Of a stretch of 64,000 bases of DNA, positions 34,889 through 44,012 are shown piece by piece; positions within the stretch are counted from its first letter, which is position 1; each line of letters opens with the position of its first letter. Below the pieces are notes generated by a model that was not told the origin of the DNA, ran no database searches, and worked only from the letters and a program-made list of their open reading frames with translations. Origin of the DNA: Rhizobium ruizarguesonis (GTDB taxonomy: Bacteria; Pseudomonadota; Alphaproteobacteria; Rhizobiales; Rhizobiaceae). Position numbers and translations under genes: made by a program. The DNA lies in the NCBI RefSeq assembly GCF_012349115.1, contig NZ_PQIG01000111.1:1-64000 (forward strand), in the 5' to 3' direction.

Positions 34889-35665
34889 TCAGGCAGAGAG
34901 ACCGATCGTGATGGTGGCGGACAGCACGCCGCCATCGAGCTTTTCGAAATCGAACATGTGATCGGCCGCATCCTCTGGAATGATACCGTCTTCGTCGTTG
35001 CGCGTATCGCGGGCAGGGCGCCCGAGATAATCAGGATGCTCGCCATAGATGATGTCGCTCAGCGCATCGTCGAAATAGATCTGGCTGACGAGAAGCTCCT
35101 TGCCGTCGACAAGGATGCGGCAATGAACATGCGGCGTGCGGCCCTTGTACCATCCGGGATAGGCCGTCAGGAAGCTTGCCTGCCCCTTGGCATCCGTCAG
35201 CTGGCGGCCGCGGAAGGCAAGACCGCTGATCGCCTCGACATCGCCGAAGGTACACATCTCCGCAGCCTCGCGGCCGGAATAGATGCCGCGTTGATCGGTA
35301 TGCCAGATTTCGATATCGGCATTTTCGATCGGCCGGCAATCGGCGGCATGGACGATCCTAATGGCCAACCGCAAAGGCAGCCCGGCCTTTCCTTCCGAAA
35401 CGTCCTGACGGGTCGGGACATTGTTGACATGACAGGGGCCAAGGGTCTGGGCGACGGTGACGACGCAGTTCGGACGGCTGCGGAAGAGCGGCTCGGGCAG
35501 CTTTTCCAAGGCGATCGACTTTGTGCCGCCGTTTACGAAATCGGTTCCCCTCCAGTCGAATGTCCGGGCGGCAACAGTGATATGCCGCCGTGGCCAGATT
35601 GCCGCCGCAGCCACGAATGATGCGACAATGGCCGTACCTCCAAGCACAAGGGTCCGTCTTTTCAT
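34889..35665 (-). CDS. Intradiol ring-cleavage dioxygenase, membrane-anchored or exported
   Basis: The 258-residue protein has an N-terminal signal or anchor (residues 1-24) and a catalytic domain of the protocatechuate/catechol intradiol dioxygenase family. The expected non-haem Fe(III) ligands are visible as Tyr in GIYSG, and Tyr, His, His in GWYKGRTPHVHCRI. It carries the TLGPCHV segment of single-subunit exported members. It is convergent with the SigF-linked oxidoreductase. The aromatic substrate is not known, and no downstream ketoadipate genes are present. Confidence 0.85.
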   Translation of the reverse strand: MKRRTLVLGGTAIVASFVAAAAIWPRRHITVAARTFDWRGTDFVNGGTKSIALEKLPEPLFRSRPNCVVTVAQTLGPCHVNNVPTRQDVSEGKAGLPLRLAIRIVHAADCRPIENADIEIWHTDQRGIYSGREAAEMCTFGDVEAISGLAFRGRQLTDAKGQASFLTAYPGWYKGRTPHVHCRILVDGKELLVSQIYFDDALSDIIYGEHPDYLGRPARDTRNDEDGIIPEDAADHMFDFEKLDGGVLSATITIGLSA

Positions 35666-35889
35666 CTATTTCCTTTCCTGAAGACGCAGGATTTAAGGAG
35701 GATGCGCAGGAAACTCCAATTAAATCCAGGCAATGATCGATGGCAACGCGATCATCGGCGTCAGATGTCTGCCGAGACAGTAGGCTGCGGTCCCGAAGCG
35801 GCGATTCCGTCCGGCGCATTGACGAGAAAGCGTATTCTGCCGATGCTAGCACACGGACGGGTTGCTCTAAGCCGTCCACTGGGATTCGT

Positions 35890-35962
35890 CGCGAAAATGC
35901 AGGGTAACGCTTTGAATTGTTGTGCAATTCTTTGAAACGACTCCAGATTTGAATTATGCAGA
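35890..35962 (-). repeat. Intergenic palindromic repeat, copy 4 (degenerate)
   Basis: On the minus strand the order CTGCATAATTC, GGAGTCG, AACAATTCAAAGCGTTAC follows the full-length copy at 26881-26945 with many changes and small gaps. It lies upstream of the antiporter; the remainder of 35666-36001 contains nothing else I recognise. Confidence 0.6.
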
Positions 35963-36001
35963 AGGTATCCGAAATTCGTTGCTGAGCCGGGGCAGAGGCA
36001 C

Positions 36002-37585
36002 ATGGAACCAACCCACTTATTCGAGCTCGTCATCGCGATGTTTCTGGCGATCATCGCGCTGCACTATGCCGCCCACCGGCTCGGACTGCCGCCGTCCGTC
36101 GCGCTGCTGACTGGGGGCGCATTGCTGGCCTTTGTACCGGGGTTGCCGGCGATATCAGTCGATCCGGAGCTGGTGCTCGTCATCTTCCTGCCGCCGTTGT
36201 TGATGGACGGCGCCTGGTCCATTGCTGTGGCGCGGTTGCGGCGGCATGTGATCGGCATCGCCTCGCTTGCCGTCGGCGCGGTGTTCTTCACCTGCGCGGT
36301 CGTCGCCGTCGTCGCCCATCTGATCTTTCCATCGATTCCCTGGGCAGCTTGCGCAGCCCTTGGCGCGATCGTTGCGCCGCCGGATGCGGTTGCGGCGCGT
36401 GCCGTGCTGCAGCGAGTCAGGCTGCCGCGGCGGCTTCAGATTCTGCTGGAAGGCGAGAGCCTCCTCAACGATGCGAGCGGCCTGGTGCTCTTCCGTTTCG
36501 CCGTTGCCGCTGCCGCAACGGGCGCCTTCAGCGCGGCGGAGGCGGGCGGCAGTTTCCTCGTGCTGGCGCTCGGCGGCGCCGTCGTCGGCATCGTCGTGGG
36601 AACGGCGTGGTTCAAGCTCGTCCGGCTCCTCGGCGACGAATATCTCATCATCGCAGCCTCGGTGCTGCTCGGCTGGATTGCCTATCTCGCCGGAGAGCAA
36701 CTGCATGTTTCCGGCGTCATCGCCACCGTGACCGCGGGTCTGATCATGAGTTGGCACCAGCACACCGTGCTATCCGCCGCGATGCGCATGCGCGGCACCT
36801 CGTTCTGGACGGTGATGATCTTCCTGATGGAGGCGGCGGTCTTCATCCTGATCGGACTGTCGCTTCGCGATGTCGTCGAACGCGGCGGGGGCTTTACCAC
36901 CGTGATCGCGACGATGGGGCTGCCGATGCTGGCGATCCTCATCGCGCTCGTTCTGGCGCGTTTTGCCTGGGTCTTCGCCTGCGATTTCGTCGTCAGGTTC
37001 TGTGCCGCCATGGGGTTTGCGCGCGCCCGGCCGCTCGGCGTCGGCGGCGCTGCGGTTCTCAGCTGGGCGGGCGTGCGCGGCGTGGTGACGCTCGCTTTGG
37101 CACTGAGCTTGCCCGAGGGATTCCCGGGCCGCGACTTCATTCTCGTCACGTCCTTCGCCGTGATCCTCGGCACCGTGCTCATCCAGGGCACGACATTGGG
37201 GCGGGTGATCGCCTGGGCGCGGCTGGTGGAGCCGGAGTCGGAACGGGCGCGGCTGACGATGAGCCAGGCCGAAGCCGCCATGGCGCAGGCACAGGTTGGG
37301 GTCGTCCAGAACCTGGCCTACGACGCGGAGGGAAAACTCATCCACCCGCAATTGCTGGAGCGTTACCAGCGCCGTGCCACGTCGATCATCGACTACGCCG
37401 AGAAAACCGAGCAATACATGCCGGTGCTCCATGCGCATTTCGACGTCATTCTCGAAGCGGTTGCCATCGGGCGTCGGGAACTCATACGCCTCCATCGCGC
37501 CGGCGAGATCGACGACGAGACGCTGCTGGAGCTGGAACGGGATCTCGATCTCGAGGAACTGAGCGCGATCTCGGCGAAGGCGTGA
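36002..37585 (+). CDS. Na+/H+ antiporter (CPA1 family)
   Basis: The 527-residue protein has about twelve helices, followed by a cytosolic tail of about 110 residues. The CPA1 signature is present: LGAIVAPPDAVAARAV near 120 and EGESLLNDASGLVLFRFA near 150-167, where the ND pair is the ion-binding site. The tail (about 415-527) is helical and acidic at the end. Such proteins exchange Na+ or K+ for H+ and help with pH and salt stress. It is convergent with kup, also an ion transporter. Confidence 0.9.
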   Translation: MEPTHLFELVIAMFLAIIALHYAAHRLGLPPSVALLTGGALLAFVPGLPAISVDPELVLVIFLPPLLMDGAWSIAVARLRRHVIGIASLAVGAVFFTCAVVAVVAHLIFPSIPWAACAALGAIVAPPDAVAARAVLQRVRLPRRLQILLEGESLLNDASGLVLFRFAVAAAATGAFSAAEAGGSFLVLALGGAVVGIVVGTAWFKLVRLLGDEYLIIAASVLLGWIAYLAGEQLHVSGVIATVTAGLIMSWHQHTVLSAAMRMRGTSFWTVMIFLMEAAVFILIGLSLRDVVERGGGFTTVIATMGLPMLAILIALVLARFAWVFACDFVVRFCAAMGFARARPLGVGGAAVLSWAGVRGVVTLALALSLPEGFPGRDFILVTSFAVILGTVLIQGTTLGRVIAWARLVEPESERARLTMSQAEAAMAQAQVGVVQNLAYDAEGKLIHPQLLERYQRRATSIIDYAEKTEQYMPVLHAHFDVILEAVAIGRRELIRLHRAGEIDDETLLELERDLDLEELSAISAKA

Positions 37586-37649
37586 GGTTCAGCGCCTCGC
37601 GTCTTCGGCTTCAACGCATTGCGATATGAGGCTGAAACAAGCGCGGTCC

Positions 37650-37673
37650 GGACGCCGTCGCCGGGTGGCGTCC
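37650..37673. terminator. Hairpin between convergent antiporter and kup genes
   Basis: GGACGCC (37650-37656) and GGCGTCC (37667-37673) form a seven-base-pair stem with a ten-base loop, in the 90-base gap between two convergent stops. It has no strong T tract. Confidence 0.45.
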
Positions 37674-37677
37674 TGCT

Positions 37678-39579
37678 CTAAATGGCGATCTGTTCGCCGA
37701 GTTCGACGACGCGGTTGGATGGCAGGTTGAAGTAATCGGAAGGATCAATCGCCAAGCCTTCCAGCGCCATGAATATGCGCTCCTGCCAGGCGGGCAGCCC
37801 GGTGTTCGGCGTCCTGACGAGGTTCCGGCGGCCGAGATAGAAGGAAGTCCTCATGATCTCGAACTTGAAGCCGCCCTCCCGGCAGAGAGCCAATGCCCTG
37901 GTGACGTCGGGGTCATCCATGAAGCCGAAGGTGATATCGAGGCGCACGAAACGCGGCGAGAGCTGGCTGATCTTGATGCGTCTGATATCGGGGACATAAG
38001 GTTCGTCCTCCGTCCAGACGGTCAGGATGACGTTCTGTTCGTGGAGCACGTGGTTGTGCTTGAGATTGTGAAGTAGCACGTTCGGCGTCCGGTCCGGAAC
38101 GCTGGTCAGGAAGACTGCCGTTCCAGGAACGGTGACGGGGGAATGGTCCGATTTTCGCTCGATCGACCTGATGAAGGAATCGAGCGGGATCTCGTTGTTG
38201 GCCCGCAGTCTCTTCAGATAGGCCTGGCCTCGGGTCCATGTCCACATCAGGATCATGATCGCCAGCGCAAGGGCGACCGGAACCCAGCCGCCATCGTAGA
38301 TCTTCAGCAGATTGGCCGCCAGGAACATGACTTCGATGGTAAAGAGCGGCAGCAGCCAGGCGGCGGCGTGCACGAGGGAGTAACCCCAGACGACCCGAAG
38401 GAACTGGAAGACCAGCATCGTCGAGATGACCATGGTTCCCGTCACTGAGATGCCGTAGGCCGTTGCCAGCGACTCGGAGTCGCCGAAGGAAAAGATCAGC
38501 ATCAGCACGCCGACCAGCAGGAGAAGATTGACGGCCGGCACATAGATCTGGCCGGTGTTGGTCTCCGACGTGAACTTGATCCTGAGCCTCGGCAGGAAGC
38601 CGAGGTGAACCGCCGAGCGGGACAGCGAAAATGCGCCTGTTATCACCGCCTGGCTGGCGATGATCGTTGCCATCGTCGCCAGGAGAACCATCGGCGGCAA
38701 GGCCCAGTCGGGATACATCAGAAAGAACGGGTTTCCGGCCGTTTCGGGATGGGCGAGAACCAGCGAGCCTTGCCCGAGGTAGTTCAGCAACAATGCGGGA
38801 AAGACGAGCACGAACCACGCCATCTGGATCGGGCGGCGTCCGAAATGCCCGAGATCGGCATAGAGCGCCTCAGCACCTGTCACCGTCAGAAAAACGGCGC
38901 CGAGCACGATGAGGCCGACGCTGCCGGCATGGGTGAGGAATAGGAATGCGTTGGCGGGATTGAGTGCGGCCAGGATCCTCCAGTCGTCGCCGATATGGAT
39001 CAGGCCGCCCGCCGCCATGGCCAGAAACCACAACACCGTGATCGGCCCGAAAAGCTTGGAAACGGCGGCCGTTCCCCTCGACTGGACGGCAAAGAGAACG
39101 ATCATGATCGCCGCCGACGCAAGCGGGACATATTCGGCAAAGGCGGGCGTGATCAATTTCAGGCCTTCGAGCGCCGACATGACCGACAAGGCAGGCGTGA
39201 TCATCGCATCGCCGATGAAGAGGGCGGCGCCGATCAGGCCGGCGAAGAAGAGCACCGGCACGTTTCGCCCCATCTTCTTCACCAGGAGGGCGAGGAGCGA
39301 CAGCGCGCCGCCTTCGCCGTCATTGTCCGCCCTGAGAAGGAAGAGCACATATTTGAAGGTCACGATAATGGTCAGCGTCCAGACCATCAGCGAAATGAGA
39401 CCGATGACCTCGGGTTCGTGTATGCCATCGGCGGCAAAGGGCCTCAGCGCCTCGCGGAAGGCATAGAGCGGGCTGGTGCCGATATCGCCATAGACGACGC
39501 CGATCGCGCCGATGACCAATCCGACAAAGCCCTTCCGGCCGACGCCATCCCCCGTCTTATCCCTATGCGTCGACGCCAT
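37678..39579 (-). CDS. kup: Kup-family potassium uptake protein
   Basis: The 633-residue protein is a KUP/HAK potassium transporter, a K+/H+ symporter with twelve helices and a cytosolic C-terminal domain. Conserved blocks are GVVYGDIGTSPLYAFREAL near 27-45, GEGGALSLLAL near 94, and GDAMITPALSVMSALEGL near 134. The ATG at 39579 has GGGGAAGC immediately upstream and gives the 633-residue length common in rhizobial Kup; the frame extends 16 codons further. It is convergent with the Na+/H+ antiporter. Rhizobia often carry several kup copies. Confidence 0.93.
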   Translation of the reverse strand: MASTHRDKTGDGVGRKGFVGLVIGAIGVVYGDIGTSPLYAFREALRPFAADGIHEPEVIGLISLMVWTLTIIVTFKYVLFLLRADNDGEGGALSLLALLVKKMGRNVPVLFFAGLIGAALFIGDAMITPALSVMSALEGLKLITPAFAEYVPLASAAIMIVLFAVQSRGTAAVSKLFGPITVLWFLAMAAGGLIHIGDDWRILAALNPANAFLFLTHAGSVGLIVLGAVFLTVTGAEALYADLGHFGRRPIQMAWFVLVFPALLLNYLGQGSLVLAHPETAGNPFFLMYPDWALPPMVLLATMATIIASQAVITGAFSLSRSAVHLGFLPRLRIKFTSETNTGQIYVPAVNLLLLVGVLMLIFSFGDSESLATAYGISVTGTMVISTMLVFQFLRVVWGYSLVHAAAWLLPLFTIEVMFLAANLLKIYDGGWVPVALALAIMILMWTWTRGQAYLKRLRANNEIPLDSFIRSIERKSDHSPVTVPGTAVFLTSVPDRTPNVLLHNLKHNHVLHEQNVILTVWTEDEPYVPDIRRIKISQLSPRFVRLDITFGFMDDPDVTRALALCREGGFKFEIMRTSFYLGRRNLVRTPNTGLPAWQERIFMALEGLAIDPSDYFNLPSNRVVELGEQIAI

Positions 39580-39899
39580 GCTTCCCCGCTCATGCCATTT
39601 GCCTATGAGCACAAACATATGCCGCATTGCAGAACGGCAAGCAAATTGATGCTGGTGCGAATTTTTTATGTGGGGCGGATGCGGGATGGGGAGGGTGGCC
39701 TTGTGATCGTCAATTCACATCCCCTTGTGATTGCGCTGTCGCATGATAATAAGGATGCATGACCTGCACCCTGAACCTTTCGAACTTCTATTACACGCTG
39801 CTCCCATAGAGCGGCGCAAGGTCATATTCCTGACACTCGAGACGCCGCACGGTCGGCGGCACGTGTGTCAACAGATGGTCTCCGGCCTCATCGGCCCAA

Positions 39900-41177
39900 A
39901 TGGAGACCCTTGTGACACTATCCTCTCAGCCCACCGGACCCAGATCCGACTTTCTTCGCACTCTGAGCGAGCGCGGCTTCCTGCATCAATGCACCGACTT
40001 GGAAGCGCTCGACAGCTGGCTTTGTTCAGGAGCCGGCACGGCCTATAACGGCTTCGATCTCACCGCCGACAGCTTGCATGTCGGCCATCTCATTCCGATC
40101 ATGATGCTGCGGTGGTTCCAGAAGACCGGTAACAAACCCATCGCTTTGCTCGGCGGTGCGACAAGCCGCCTGGGCGATCCGAGTTTCCGCGACACGTCGC
40201 GTCCTTTTCTCAGCCAAGAGCAGATCATGAAAAACTTGATCGGCATCCGGAGGGTCTTCGAGCGCTTCCTCGCTTTCGGGGACGGCCCGACCGATGCTGT
40301 CATGGTCAATAATGCCGACTGGTTGGGCGGGCTCAACTATCTCGATTTCCTGCGCGATATCGGACCATATTTCTCAGTCAACCGGATGCTCACATCGGAG
40401 AGCGTGCGCCAACGGTTGGAACGAGAGCAATCGCTGTCATTGCTGGAATTCAACTACATGGTCATGCAGGCTTACGACTTCCATGTCCTCGCAGAAAGCC
40501 GCGGCTGCCTGCTTCAACTGGGTGGCTCCGACCAGTGGGGCAATATCGTCAGCGGCGTCGAATTTGGACGGCGGATAGGCGGGCGAGCGCTGTTTGGATT
40601 GACTGCCCCGCTGCTGACGACGTCGTCGGGTGCGAAGATGGGCAAGAGCGTTTCGGGCGCGGTTTGGCTGAACGCCGATCGGTTGTCGCCTTATGAGTTC
40701 TGGCAATTCTGGAGAAATACGGGGGATGCCGACGTGGGTCGTTTTCTCAGATTGTTCACCGAGCTACCGTTAGGCGAAATTGCACGCCTCGAAGTGCTTG
40801 GGGATTCCGAGATCAACGAAGCGAAAAAGATCCTTGCCAACCAGATCACGAGCCTATGCCACGGGGCAGATGCGGCAGCGCAAGCTTCCGAAACCTCCCG
40901 GCGCACTTTCGAAGCAGGCGAGGTGCCGGCGGGTCTCCCGACAGTCAGACTGCCGGATAGCCTTCGCGGTGCATTTCCGCTGGTTGACGCCATGGTCGTT
41001 GCCGGGCTCGCCAAGTCGAAAAGCGAAGCACGGCGACTGATCGTCGGCGGCGGAGTTCGGGTGAACGGCGGCAGCATAAACGACGAGGCAATGCGGCTTG
41101 GCGACTGCGACATCCAGGACGGCGTGATCCGGCTGTCGATCGGCAAGAAGCGACACGTCCTGCTTCGGCCGGTCTAG
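39900..41177 (+). CDS. tyrS: Tyrosyl-tRNA synthetase (divergent, probably second copy)
   Basis: The 425-residue class I synthetase charges tRNA-Tyr. It has the HIGH-type motif HVGH (residues 60-63), the tyrosine pocket in NYMVMQAYDF and GGSDQWGN, the KMSKS-type motif KMGKS (246-250) and an S4 RNA-binding domain at the C-terminus (about 360-425). Many positions differ from the TyrS I remember as standard in Rhizobium, so this may be an accessory paralogue, as found for stress or antibiotic tolerance; that needs a genome check. A GTG at 39912 is an alternative start. It is divergent from kup. Confidence 0.88.
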   Translation: METLVTLSSQPTGPRSDFLRTLSERGFLHQCTDLEALDSWLCSGAGTAYNGFDLTADSLHVGHLIPIMMLRWFQKTGNKPIALLGGATSRLGDPSFRDTSRPFLSQEQIMKNLIGIRRVFERFLAFGDGPTDAVMVNNADWLGGLNYLDFLRDIGPYFSVNRMLTSESVRQRLEREQSLSLLEFNYMVMQAYDFHVLAESRGCLLQLGGSDQWGNIVSGVEFGRRIGGRALFGLTAPLLTTSSGAKMGKSVSGAVWLNADRLSPYEFWQFWRNTGDADVGRFLRLFTELPLGEIARLEVLGDSEINEAKKILANQITSLCHGADAAAQASETSRRTFEAGEVPAGLPTVRLPDSLRGAFPLVDAMVVAGLAKSKSEARRLIVGGGVRVNGGSINDEAMRLGDCDIQDGVIRLSIGKKRHVLLRPV

Positions 41178-41301
41178 CGTGGGATGCTCAATTCGGGGAG
41201 CGGGCAAACTCGACCACCTGTCGCGCTCCCCATTGATACAAGCTTGATGTGGCAGTGTGCGGCGGCGCCCCCTTTCACCCGGACGACCACGAACCGCCTG
41301 T

Positions 41302-42690
41302 TCAAGTCGCTCCAGGCTGTTTCACCACTTCGTAGCGAGCCCGGCTCAGGCTGACCAGGCTCGCTATTGCCGCGCAGCCACCCGCAGTGACGACCGCGAA
41401 TTCGAGCGCGCTCGACAACGGCAATGTTGCGAAGATGATCGACATGCAGATCCCGCCCAGGGTTTGGCCGAGAAGCCGCGCGGTGCCTTGCATGGCGCCC
41501 GCGGCGCCGCTTCTGGCTTTCGGTGCCGACAGAAGGAGAATTCGGTTGTTCGGCGTCTGGAACAGTCCGAAACCGAGGCCGGCGATCACAGTGCCGACGA
41601 GAAACGCGATACCTCTCGGGTCGGGCGGGATGAATCCGACCACCAGGAGACCCAGGGCGAGCAGCGCGCCGCCGATGGCGCAAAGCCATGCCGTCTTGAC
41701 GCGGTTTGCCAAACGTCCCGAAATGGGCGCGATGATCGCGGTCGCGGCAGGCCAGGGCACCATGTATAGACCGGCCAGAACCGGCGTCATGTGCAACGTG
41801 TGTTGAAGGTAAAAGGGTAGCGCGATGTAGCTCAGCATCTGGCCGCAGAAGCAGAATATCGAGGCGATGACCGCCACGCGGAATGCCGGTGCCGCCAGCA
41901 GGTCCGTAGGAATGATCGGTGCGTCACTGTTCCGTTCAAGGCGCAGCAGGACGAAAAGGCAGGCCAGCGATGCGGCGATGAGGACGGCACCGCTTATCGG
42001 CGCGATCGCTATCCGGTCGGCGCCGCAGAAGAAAAGGATGAACATCAGCGTGTTGGCCAGCATCGCCTTGGCGTTCAGCTTTCGCTTCGCGCCCTGAATT
42101 TGCCCGAGCAGACCGCCGCCGAGCAGAACGATGGCGCCGAGTGGTATATTGACTGCAAACAGCCAGGGCCAGGTGGTGACGGAAAGAATGGCGCCGGCAA
42201 TGCCGGGGCCGGCAGCGGAAGAAATGGCGATGACCATGGCATTGATGCCGATGATCGGACCCAGCATATGCTGCGGCACGGCCGAGCGCAGGTTCATCAT
42301 GGCAAGCGCCATGATCGCGCCACCTCCCAAGCCCTGTGCGAAACGAGCAAGGATCAGTAAGGGAAGATCGCCCGCAAAGGCGCAGGCCGCGGAAGCCGCG
42401 GTGAACAGCGCGACGCCGATCAGGAAGACCCGCCGCGCGCCGTAGATTTCACCCAGCGCACCACATGGGAGAATGGCGACGAGCACGGCCAGCTGATAGG
42501 CCGAGACGACCCATACGGTGCTACCCGCCTCCGCGCGCAGCGAGACCGCGATCGAGGGTAAGGCGACATTGGCAATGGCTCCGTCCAAAACGACAAGAAC
42601 AAGCGTAAGAAGCAACATGGCAATAGCCAGGTACCGTCGAGGTGACGTCAGGCCGTCTTGAGAAACTGGTGCGGTGTAGGTGAGGGACAT
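41302..42690 (-). CDS. MFS drug efflux transporter (DHA2, 14 TM)
   Basis: The 462-residue protein has about fourteen helices and matches the DHA2 branch of the major facilitator superfamily. LDGAIANVALPSIA near residue 35 is the motif D1 region, GEIYGARRVFLIG near 80 is motif A, and AAGPGIAGAILSVTTWPWLF near 160 is motif C. Such proteins export drugs, dyes or bile-salt-like compounds. The start at 42690 follows GAGTTCTC. It is divergent from a LysR regulator across 119 bases, the classical layout for a regulated pump. Confidence 0.9.
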   Translation of the reverse strand: MSLTYTAPVSQDGLTSPRRYLAIAMLLLTLVLVVLDGAIANVALPSIAVSLRAEAGSTVWVVSAYQLAVLVAILPCGALGEIYGARRVFLIGVALFTAASAACAFAGDLPLLILARFAQGLGGGAIMALAMMNLRSAVPQHMLGPIIGINAMVIAISSAAGPGIAGAILSVTTWPWLFAVNIPLGAIVLLGGGLLGQIQGAKRKLNAKAMLANTLMFILFFCGADRIAIAPISGAVLIAASLACLFVLLRLERNSDAPIIPTDLLAAPAFRVAVIASIFCFCGQMLSYIALPFYLQHTLHMTPVLAGLYMVPWPAATAIIAPISGRLANRVKTAWLCAIGGALLALGLLVVGFIPPDPRGIAFLVGTVIAGLGFGLFQTPNNRILLLSAPKARSGAAGAMQGTARLLGQTLGGICMSIIFATLPLSSALEFAVVTAGGCAAIASLVSLSRARYEVVKQPGAT

Positions 42691-42809
42691 GAGAACTCCT
42701 CGATGTTTGTTGGACGGTCGATTACTTAGGCTTTGCTGATTACCCGCGCCAGACGCAACAAAATCAATTGACCATTGCGTATCGCGCCATGCCTGAATAG
42801 AATTGAGCC

Positions 42810-43709
42810 ATGTCTGATCTCGATCTCAACCTCCTGGTGGCACTGGATGCGTTGCTGCGCGAGCAGAGCGTATCTGCCGCCGCTCGGCGGCTTGGCCTCA
42901 GCACGTCCGCCATGAGCCGGACGCTGTCACGGTTGAGGGCCGCGCTAGGTGATCCGATCCTTGTGCCGGCCGGGCGCGGCATGGTTGCGACGCCGCATGC
43001 CCTGGCGATTGGCGCCGAGGTACATTTGTTGAAAGAAGCCGTGCAATCCGTGCTTAGTCCGCCGTCGACCGTGGAGATCCGGGAGGTGCGCCGCCATTTC
43101 ACGATCCGTGCCAATGAGGCATTCGTGCTTCTCTACGCCGCGGGTCTGAGCGCCGCTGTGACGAGCGCTGCGCCGGGGATAAGGCTTCGCTTTGCGCCGA
43201 GATCAGACAAGGATGTTCAGGCTTTGAGGGACGCAGCCATAGATCTGGACATCGGTGTCCTCCCGCGAGACAGCGGGGAACTGCGTTGCCAAACCCTTTT
43301 CGAGGATCGGTATGTCGGTCTCGCAAGGCTAGGGCACCCGATCTTCGATGCAGATCGGATAACGGCGGAGCGTTTTGCTGCCTGGGGCCACGTGCTCTTC
43401 TCGATGCAAGCGGATTTTGCCGGTCCGATCGACAGGGCGCTCGCCGAATTGGGCCATGTCCGTGATGTCAGACTGATCGTGCCAAGCTTTCCGGCGGTGA
43501 TAGCAGTTGCGGCGGCATCCGATTTGATCGGCTCGATTCCGAAGTCATATTGCAAGTCCGCCGCGATAAGCCATATCGAAACCTTTGACCTGCCCGTGGA
43601 CGTGTCGGGTTTCAACATCGTGCAGGCGTGGCACCCCCGCATGGACGCAGATCCCGTGCATCGCTGGCTGAGGGCGCTGATTTTTGAGACGTTCCACTCA
43701 ATGAACTGA
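42810..43709 (+). CDS. LysR-family transcriptional regulator
   Basis: The 299-residue regulator has an N-terminal winged helix-turn-helix (about residues 3-62: LNLLVALDALLREQSVSAAARRLGLSTSAMSRTLSRL) and a C-terminal periplasmic-binding-type co-inducer domain (about 90-295). It is divergent from the DHA2 pump and probably controls it; the shared 119-base region would hold the operator, but I cannot fix a single T-N11-A box with confidence. The inducer is unknown. Confidence 0.92.
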   Translation: MSDLDLNLLVALDALLREQSVSAAARRLGLSTSAMSRTLSRLRAALGDPILVPAGRGMVATPHALAIGAEVHLLKEAVQSVLSPPSTVEIREVRRHFTIRANEAFVLLYAAGLSAAVTSAAPGIRLRFAPRSDKDVQALRDAAIDLDIGVLPRDSGELRCQTLFEDRYVGLARLGHPIFDADRITAERFAAWGHVLFSMQADFAGPIDRALAELGHVRDVRLIVPSFPAVIAVAAASDLIGSIPKSYCKSAAISHIETFDLPVDVSGFNIVQAWHPRMDADPVHRWLRALIFETFHSMN

Positions 43710-44012
43710 GCGCGTGGCCCGCCAAAGCAAGCGCTTCGTTCCCGTTCCGCAGGCGTGATTAGCGATGTTGTTCGGTGCAGCCTCCCGCTGATGCAGGGAG
43801 CGAGAATTGCCGCTCGGCAGCGCCGAATGAACGGCTGCCAACCACTGTGAAATTACCGACGGCTGCGTCATGCTGACAGGGGCTGTCAGCAAAGGTGGTC
43901 GATAATCCAGAGACCATGGGTGTCCGAGCCAGTCGCCATTTTGTCGGAATGTCCAGCTATGCGTCGGATGCCTGGGCTTCAATCCCGCCGCAATCAGAGC
44001 AGAGGCCCCAAG
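43710..44012. other. Intergenic region without a gene
   Basis: The 300 bases between the LysR and MFS genes show only a short hairpin-like CTCCC-N9-GGGAG near 43783-43801, which could terminate the LysR transcript. The longer in-frame extension of the MFS gene through here has no family resemblance. Confidence 0.4.

Noticed and set aside
36349..37629. A 426-codon plus-strand frame overlapping the antiporter
   Set aside because: It is another frame of the Na+/H+ antiporter gene, with Arg- and Ala-rich composition typical of shadows in GC-rich DNA.
39731..40048. Short plus-strand frame just before tyrS as a possible leader peptide
   Set aside because: It starts without a good ribosome site, overlaps the tyrS start in another frame, and contains no run of Tyr codons or attenuator hairpin.
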